Source: Nectonema munidae
Taxonomy: Eukaryota; Nematomorpha; Nectonematoida; Nectonematidae
Length of the DNA: 64,000 nucleotides
Assembly (NCBI GenBank): GCA_030549495.1
Contig: JAUIRK010000509.1
Location: 1,114,501 to 1,178,500 of the forward strand
Direction: 5' to 3'
Position numbers and translations under genes: made by a program
Part shown: positions 58,700 through 64,000 of the stretch, piece by piece
Layout of the letters: each line of letters opens with the position of its first letter
How positions within the stretch are numbered: position 1 is the first letter of the stretch
Notes under the pieces: generated by a model
Database searches by the model: none
Seen by the model: the letters and a program-made list of their open reading frames with translations, nothing else
Told to the model about the DNA's origin: nothing

Positions 58700-59850
58700 C
58701 CCCTACAAAAGTAGGTATTATCTGCTTGAAAGCAGGGGTATCATGTGAGCCAGAATACTCACACTCTTTGTCGCCTGATTTTTTGAGGTGAAGCCAGGTC
58801 GGTCAGAAGTCGCTATTGCTTGTGTTCTAGCAAGATTGCACATTTGTTCACTCACACCTCGTTTCCAACAGTCTTTGTAGCCTTGGTGGTCTTGTGCCTG
58901 TGGCGAGCACATCACCTTGGAAATCTTTGAGTTTGCGTCCACCTTTCAATAGACCCAGGCATGTTGAGCCAGCGCAGCCGTCTTTGTCGTTGCATGCTAG
59001 ACAGGAAACTCAGACACTCAGCTCCATATGTCATGGCTGGTTGTATAAATTTTTGCCTTCAACTTTATTAAAAATCTTTTGCGTTCCATGATTGCCTTAA
59101 CTTCTTTCCACTTCATCCAGCTAGCGTTTATTCTCGCGTGTACCTCTTTTTCGCAGCTTCCACCTTTATTTAATCAATGACTCAAAGTATTTAAAACTAC
59201 TCACTTGATTCAATTCTTTGGCATGACGAAGATCCATGATTTTCAGTTTTTCTTCCTTACCTCTGCTACATACGATTGTTTCTGTTTTCCCAGAATTCAT
59301 TTTTAACCCTACTTTTTCGAAACATGTTTGCCATAAAATATTCTGTTCTGCAGTTATATTTTACCCTCAACGAGAATTACCAAGTTATTTTCTAAAAGTA
59401 ATTCGCATAGTTCTTTCGCTCTAAGTTCTTCAGATATGACAGTAAACAAATATGGGCTCAAAGCTGAACACTGATGCAGACCAACTTTAACCCCAAATGT
59501 TCTGGAGAGACCATTTGTCGTTCTAACCGCACTTTTGATTTCTTTATACTTTCGACTACTATTCTGACTATTTTTTCTGTAACCTTCTTTTTTCTCAAGC
59601 AAGCGTAGACTAGTTCTCTGGGAACAGGATCATAGCCCTTTTAAGTATCTTTAAAACTACAATAGACTGACAATCTACTTCGAACTTCTTTTCTATAAGT
59701 TGACTCACGTAATTGTTACCAGGTATCACTTTACAAACTTTTAACTTTTTTCTATGACCAGCAAATCATCTATTTGACTTTTCTTACCCCCGCTTCTATG
59801 GGTAACAAGATGGACCTCTTTTTAATAAAATAATTTGATCATGTTTTTTT
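58700..59850 (-). mobile_element. RTE-like LINE relic, RT core to C-terminus
   Basis: Minus-strand frames in order read YDPVPRELVYACLRKK, AVRTTNGLSRTFGVKVGLHQ with CSALSPYLFTVISEE (59,354-59,602), ELLLENNLVIL (YADDLVL decayed), FKYFESLINKGGSCEKEVHA, RINASWMKWKEVKAIM, KRFLIKLKAKIY, RRLRWLNMPGSIERW and HQGYKDCWKRGVSEQMC. These are the RT 5-7 motifs, the W-KWKE region and the RWLGH-like tail of RTE/BovB-group elements, with Asp lost from the catalytic box and GS replaced by CS. Many breaks show it is dead. The 3' end lies near 58,700. Confidence 0.85.
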
Positions 59851-59862
59851 AATGTCATCTTT

Positions 59863-60408
59863 TTATTCTTTTTTTTTATATTTTGAAATCCAACCCCTTT
59901 CCACCCTCTTTATCCATGCTGTCTTTTTAAAAAAATTAGAAATTTTCTTTTTTAAATTCGACAATTTCACTTTCGGAATGTCTTTAAATGTTTTGTCAAG
60001 TGTTCTATTCAAATCTTGCCTCCCAATCTCATTTATGCGATCTATTTTCCCCATATTAACTATGCCTTCATGCTCCTCTTTCTCCTCCATCACTAGCATC
60101 TCTTCATATGATATTAAGGCCATTTCGACATCTTCATATTCTTCTTCCCTTCCATACATTTCAAAAGTAAATGCAGGTTTGCTGAGCTCTATTTTTGTTA
60201 ATTCCTCATTTACGTCATTCTTTTTTACCGATACCAACTTCTCTACTATATTTTTATTGCTTTCATAACTAAGCTCTGTTGTACTTTCAACATCATATGA
60301 ATTTATGTTAAATTTGGTTTTCAATTTTTTGTACATAACTTTACATATGTATGTCAACATTTTCAACAGCAACAATATCTTAAAAATTCTTTCCAATTTT
60401 TTGGCCAT
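59863..60408 (-). CDS. Unrecognised 181-residue open frame, perhaps LINE 5' part
   Basis: It starts MAKKLERIFKILLLLKMLTY with a hydrophobic stretch at residues ~8-26. It then turns highly charged (EMYGREEEYEDVEMALISYE, EEKEEHEGIVNMGKIDRINE) and ends in a basic helix (KLSNLKKKISNFFKKTAWIK). It lies directly upstream of the RTE-like LINE on the same strand, 13 bases from its recognisable part. It may therefore be a remnant of that element or a host gene next to it. No family was recognised. Being open over 181 codons among decayed sequence makes it worth testing. Confidence 0.35.
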   Translation of the reverse strand: MAKKLERIFKILLLLKMLTYICKVMYKKLKTKFNINSYDVESTTELSYESNKNIVEKLVSVKKNDVNEELTKIELSKPAFTFEMYGREEEYEDVEMALISYEEMLVMEEKEEHEGIVNMGKIDRINEIGRQDLNRTLDKTFKDIPKVKLSNLKKKISNFFKKTAWIKRVERGWISKYKKKE

Positions 60409-61623
60409 TTTTAAAAGTAAAATAAAAGAAATGAATGTATTTTATAAGAATGAGGGTTAGTAATAGCACTAATAAAATTCGAACAATTAGAAAAGCGCTT
60501 TTGTGTGTCGCTGGAAGCATTTTCATTGATTGAATTTATTTATTGACATATAGTTGACTAATCAGAGGAGTGAATATGAGACTATATCTCTATCTATATA
60601 ATAATAAGCAGGTGTATGTGTGTGTATGTCGCTGGAAGCTTTTTGATTGGTTGAAATTATTTATATATATGCTTTGTGTGTATTTTTATATGGTCTGATG
60701 AGTTGAAATTATTTATATGTTTTCTGTGTATGTTTACATGCTGTGATGAGTTGGTTTAATCGTGTTATGGTGCGGTGATGAGTTGGGCGGTTAAAAGTTA
60801 AAAATTTCATATTAAAAAAAGATAAGGTCAATAAAGTCAAAAATTTTTTTATTCAGTCAAAGAAAGTCAAAATTTACTGAAACATCAAAAAAAAATTTAT
60901 TTGCTAACATTCCATTCTTGTTTATGACCATCTGTGCTTTTTGTTTTTTTTTTATCGCACTTCTCAAATTTTATTAGATTCAATCGGAATTTTAAACTTT
61001 CATAAACAGAACTTTCATTTCAGAATCTATCATATTTGTTAAAAAGTACCGTATTGAAAAATTTTTCCATGGGCTTTTTATACATATTTTTTGAGACAGA
61101 AAGATTACTTTCATCTACTTTTATTATGATATGCTAGAAATAAAGTGAGCAATCACATAGTTTATAGATAAGTCATTTCTAAAATTTAATGCTTTGGAGT
61201 TGAATTTTTTTATTTGTATAATGCATTTTTATGTTTTTGAGTAATATTCAATTTCTTCTTTCTTTTGTGCCATTTTCTGTCTAAGGTGAATTAAACAACG
61301 CCTAAAATTAAAGTGTTTTTCATTGTCTATTTGTATACGGAGAGGGAGTCATTAAAATTAAAGGAGTCAATTAAATTAAAGTTGAAATCAATTCAACTTT
61401 TTTAAAACTTACTTCAATTCATCTTTAACTTTTAGTCCTTGATAGTTTCAAAACTAATATTCTAAAAAATTATTATTAATTGAATTTTTGTTTTTATTCA
61501 GAGCAAACAAGTTAAACACCTTTTTAAAGAGTAAACTTCCTAAAACTTCAAAAAGTTCAAAAGCAAAGGTAAGCATTTGTCAATGTCTATCCCAATGAAT
61601 TTACTGTTGATTTAAGCAGTAGT
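60409..61623. other. Repeat-like spacer (CGCTGGAAGC and Helitron-like string)
   Basis: GTCGCTGGAAGC followed by TTTT-ATTG-TTGAA occurs at about 60,510 and 60,628. TCTATCTATATAATAATAAG followed by CAGGTGTATGTGTGTGT at about 60,590 looks like the start of some Helitron families. GATGAGTTGG recurs at 60,698-60,785. No gene was seen. Confidence 0.35.
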
Positions 61624-62290
61624 TTGTATTGTAAGCTCTACAAAATTAATGTAAAATTTGAAAAGTCATTTTTTGTGGAAAGTCATCAAAATGGGAAAAA
61701 AACACAAAACTTTAAAAGAATCTGCTTCACAAAATCAAAGTTTGAATCACTTCATGGAAATTTCAAACAAAAACTTTCAAAAATAATAGTCAAGTCATTT
61801 TTAGTAGCAAACAACATCCCACTACATAAATTTTGTCACCAAAGCATCGTTAACTTATTTTCTAGTATGGGATTTTCACTACCTACTATTTCTCAGAGTC
61901 GGAAAATGGTGGTTGATATAGCAATTGAAAAAATTGAAGAAATTAACAGTTTTTTTAATGCTTGATGAAACTGAGATAGCATCAAATATTTTTTGCAATG
62001 TTTTAAAGGTTGATCAAAAAACTTGGTTGGTTCAATTGGACCAAAAAAGCATTCAAATAATAGATGATGTTTTAAGAGAGTTTGAAGTTAAAAGAGAAAT
62101 CTCTTTATTTATATCAGATGCGGCTTCCTACAATATCTCTGCAGCAAAAACACTGAAGTTACGTTATGGAAATCTTTCATATCACCTGTTCCGCTCATTT
62201 AATTCAAAACTGTGTCATGAAAGTTTGGGTGTTTTACAAAGAAGTTGACGAGTTAATAGCCTCAATGAAAATGCTGACCGTGAAAAAGAA
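61624..62290 (+). pseudogene. hAT transposase relic (CGGBP1-like clade)
   Basis: Two overlapping frames give NIPLHKFCHQSIVNLFSSMG and then VFLMLDETEIASNIFCNVL, SLFISDAASYNISAAKTLK and LRYGNLSYHLFRSF. A last piece, FYKEVDELIASMKMLTVKKK, lies near 62,228-62,285. Family members read LL.S.Y..Y......L..LFPKL.H.TC.AH, then F..V..LI...K..F. The frame breaks near 61,925 and again near 62,200. The DDE core is only partly present, and no termini were identified. Confidence 0.7.
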
Positions 62291-62689
62291 AAACTTTAAA
62301 AATTATTAATTTAAGTTATTAATTTTTAGCATAATTGTATGTTTTCAGTCTATTTTGCTGCTATATGATATTCTGTTGACCAATTCAAATATTGTGAATT
62401 CAATCGTGCTGATATTTTTTGATTAAAATTAAATTTTTTATCAACATTTATCGCTTCCCTCCAAAAAAACACTCTACCAATGCTTCTTATGTTTCAAGCG
62501 CAGGGAAAAACAACCACGGGACCGGGTAGCATAAAAAAATACACAGAAATAAGTTTGTTAATGCTAAAAACGAATAAATCATCATTACACCATATAAAAA
62601 TACACACAAAACAGTTAACTCTTAAGCCATAAAAATCTATATAATAGCTAAAGTTTTATTAACCATTCTGGTTGTGAAATTCCAATCAA
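62291..62689. other. Spacer with a GC-rich terminus-like motif
   Basis: ACCACGGGACCGGGTAGC at about 62,513-62,530 is a small GC-rich island of the type found at the 3' end of Helitrons or hAT elements. No hairpin plus CTRR end could be fixed, so it is only noted. Confidence 0.3.
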
Positions 62690-63516
62690 TATCAAACTAA
62701 CTTTTAACCAATTCGCATATTGCGAATTCAATGGTGATCATATTTTTTGATGAAAATCAATCAAAGTTGTGAAAAAATATGATAATAGCTACCCATCTTA
62801 AAATGTAATTTTATTTTATCAACGACATTTAAAATAATTTTATCACACATATACCAATTTTCAAGTATATTCAATTCCATTCTGATCTTTATTTCATCTG
62901 AAAATCGATTAAAACCTGTCAAAAAGCGATTTAAAATGCCAATTTTTCTAAAATTGCAGAATTTTGGAAATAAACAGATTTTTACACATATATACCTATT
63001 TTCAAATATGCTGAATTCAATGGTGGTGTTTGTGTTGTTTCTCTTCTACTTTCAAATGTTATATTTTGTTTTTGTGTGTCCCTAACCATAATGCTTAATG
63101 CTAATAGTCCTGGGATAAATTTGTAGGCTCAAATACTGGGGGCGTAAAGTGCCCTCCCCCCTATTTTTGTCAGATATTAATAAGTTTTTATAAATATTTT
63201 TAATGTTACATATATATTTCAACTATGCTGAATTCAGTGGTTATGTCCATTTTTTTTTATAAAATCTCTTTTTTTAGAACCTAACTAAGATAGGAAGCTC
63301 ATCTCAAAAAGGAACTTTTTATTGAAATAATTATATAACGTTTTTAGGACATATATATACCCATTTTCAAGTACGCTGTGTTTACTGGCGATATTCGTTT
63401 TTTATGAAAATCAGTCAAACCTGACAAAAAATAATTTAAATATGACAGCCCATGTCAAAATAAATTTTTTATTCTTCTAAATTTTTTTATACATATATAT
63501 TATACCCATCTTCAAG
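62690..63516. repeat. Inverted array B copies with a decayed piggyBac-like end
   Basis: Array B units run in reverse at 62,690-63,025 and 63,195-63,515. Between them, 63,085-63,175 follows the right end of the element at 14,460-14,545 in reverse: GCTAATAGTCCTGGG, CTCAAATACTGGGGGCGTAA and AGTGCCCTCCCCCCTATTTT. The terminal TTAACCC is changed. The right array is cut at 63,516 by the pogo-like element. Confidence 0.75.
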
Positions 63517-63518
63517 TA

Positions 63519-64000
63519 CCGTATTTCATCGTCTATAAGCCGCACTTTTTTACTGGGAATTTTTTTTATCAATTTACGGGTGCTTTTTTATGCAATTTAG
63601 GGTTTTTTTTTACCGCATTGTCAATATTCAATATATTCAATCCACAATCATACTTCTCATAATCATACATAAATATATACAAATATATACAAAGCAATGT
63701 CAATACAGTTTATTAAATTTAAAATTCATCAAAGTCCTCTTCATCTGAACTAGAACCAAAAATGTTTTCATACTCCTTCTGCGATAGGGTAACTGCATCA
63801 GTAGAGTCATAATAAAGTTCAACTTCCTCATCTTCCTCTTCAACACTCACATCATCCCTGTCCTCCCAAAAAAACTCATCATCTGTCCCATTAAGTTTGT
63901 TTGAAATCCCACACTTCAAAAACCCATTTGTGACTCCATAATCCAAGTACAGATGGTTGGTAGATCAACCTTCTTCAGTCGTCCAGTGGGGGCCCTTGCT
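63519..64000 (-). mobile_element. pogo-like transposon, 3' end with terminal repeat and transposase C-terminus
   Basis: The element ends (on the minus strand) at 63,519 with CCGTATTTCATCGTCTATAA followed by GCCGCACTTT. This resembles the terminal repeat ACCGTATTTTC...TATAAGCCGCAC known from pogo-like elements in animals. TA at 63,517-63,518 is the expected target. The minus strand then encodes the transposase C-terminus: GRLKKVDLPTICTWIMES (63,915-63,990), a frame change, and FLKCGISNKLNGTDDEF with an acidic tail ending DFDEF at 63,719. In the family these read TWI...WD.IP...I..SFKKCGISN.LDGTEDD. The rest lies beyond the window. Confidence 0.8.

Overview
The window is nuclear DNA of an animal, most likely a fast-evolving invertebrate. 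It is very AT-rich, its genes have GT-AG introns, and it carries metazoan proteins (ACF1/BAZ1A, HOOK, CYFIP, ZSWIM7) along with hAT, pogo/Tigger, piggyBac and several non-LTR retrotransposon relics. The host proteins are clearly recognisable but diverged and sometimes shortened. Introns inside coding regions are few and tiny: four of 49-126 bp in the ACF1 gene, and none visible in the 3.9 kb CYFIP or 1.8 kb HOOK reading frames. I cannot name the phylum from the sequence.

Layout. The first 9 kb hold a minus-strand ACF1/BAZ1A-like chromatin-remodelling gene. Five N-terminal exons (WAC domain) lie at 7.7-9.0 kb and a DDT-domain exon at 0.76-1.0 kb; the exons between are unresolved and the 3' end runs off the window. 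After AT-rich spacer comes a 2.9 kb non-autonomous piggyBac-like element (11,631-14,555) built from two different ~150 bp satellite arrays. It is followed by a degenerate CR1/Jockey-like LINE (14.8-16.8 kb), a Tigger/jerky-type transposase relic (17.6-18.8 kb), a long hairpin (19.5-19.8 kb), a 28 bp minisatellite and further repeats up to 22.6 kb. HOOK lies at 24.1-25.9 kb (+). A pogo N-terminus, a piggyBac transposase scrap and a short ZSWIM7 gene (28.9-29.3 kb, -) follow.

From 31 to 38.4 kb there are LINE pieces, a tRNA-derived SINE, MITEs and hAT relics. CYFIP fills 39.3-43.2 kb (+). From 43.7 to 51 kb there are hAT and pogo remains and three short elements with intact termini. An unrecognised, GC-richer gene for a probable secreted glycoprotein sits at 52.6-53.6 kb (+). 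From 54 to 58 kb, rearranged copies of the satellite-bearing piggyBac-like family surround an unknown 1.5 kb insertion. An RTE-like LINE (58.7-59.85 kb, -), a hAT relic (61.6-62.3 kb), more satellite copies and the end of a pogo-like transposon with a recognisable terminal repeat close the window.

The host genes are unrelated single genes (chromatin assembly, dynein cargo adaptor, recombination, actin regulation, secretion) and do not form a pathway. The most notable feature is the piggyBac-like family that appears to spread satellite DNA. I saw no CRISPR array, rRNA, functional tRNA, LTR retroelement or Polinton.
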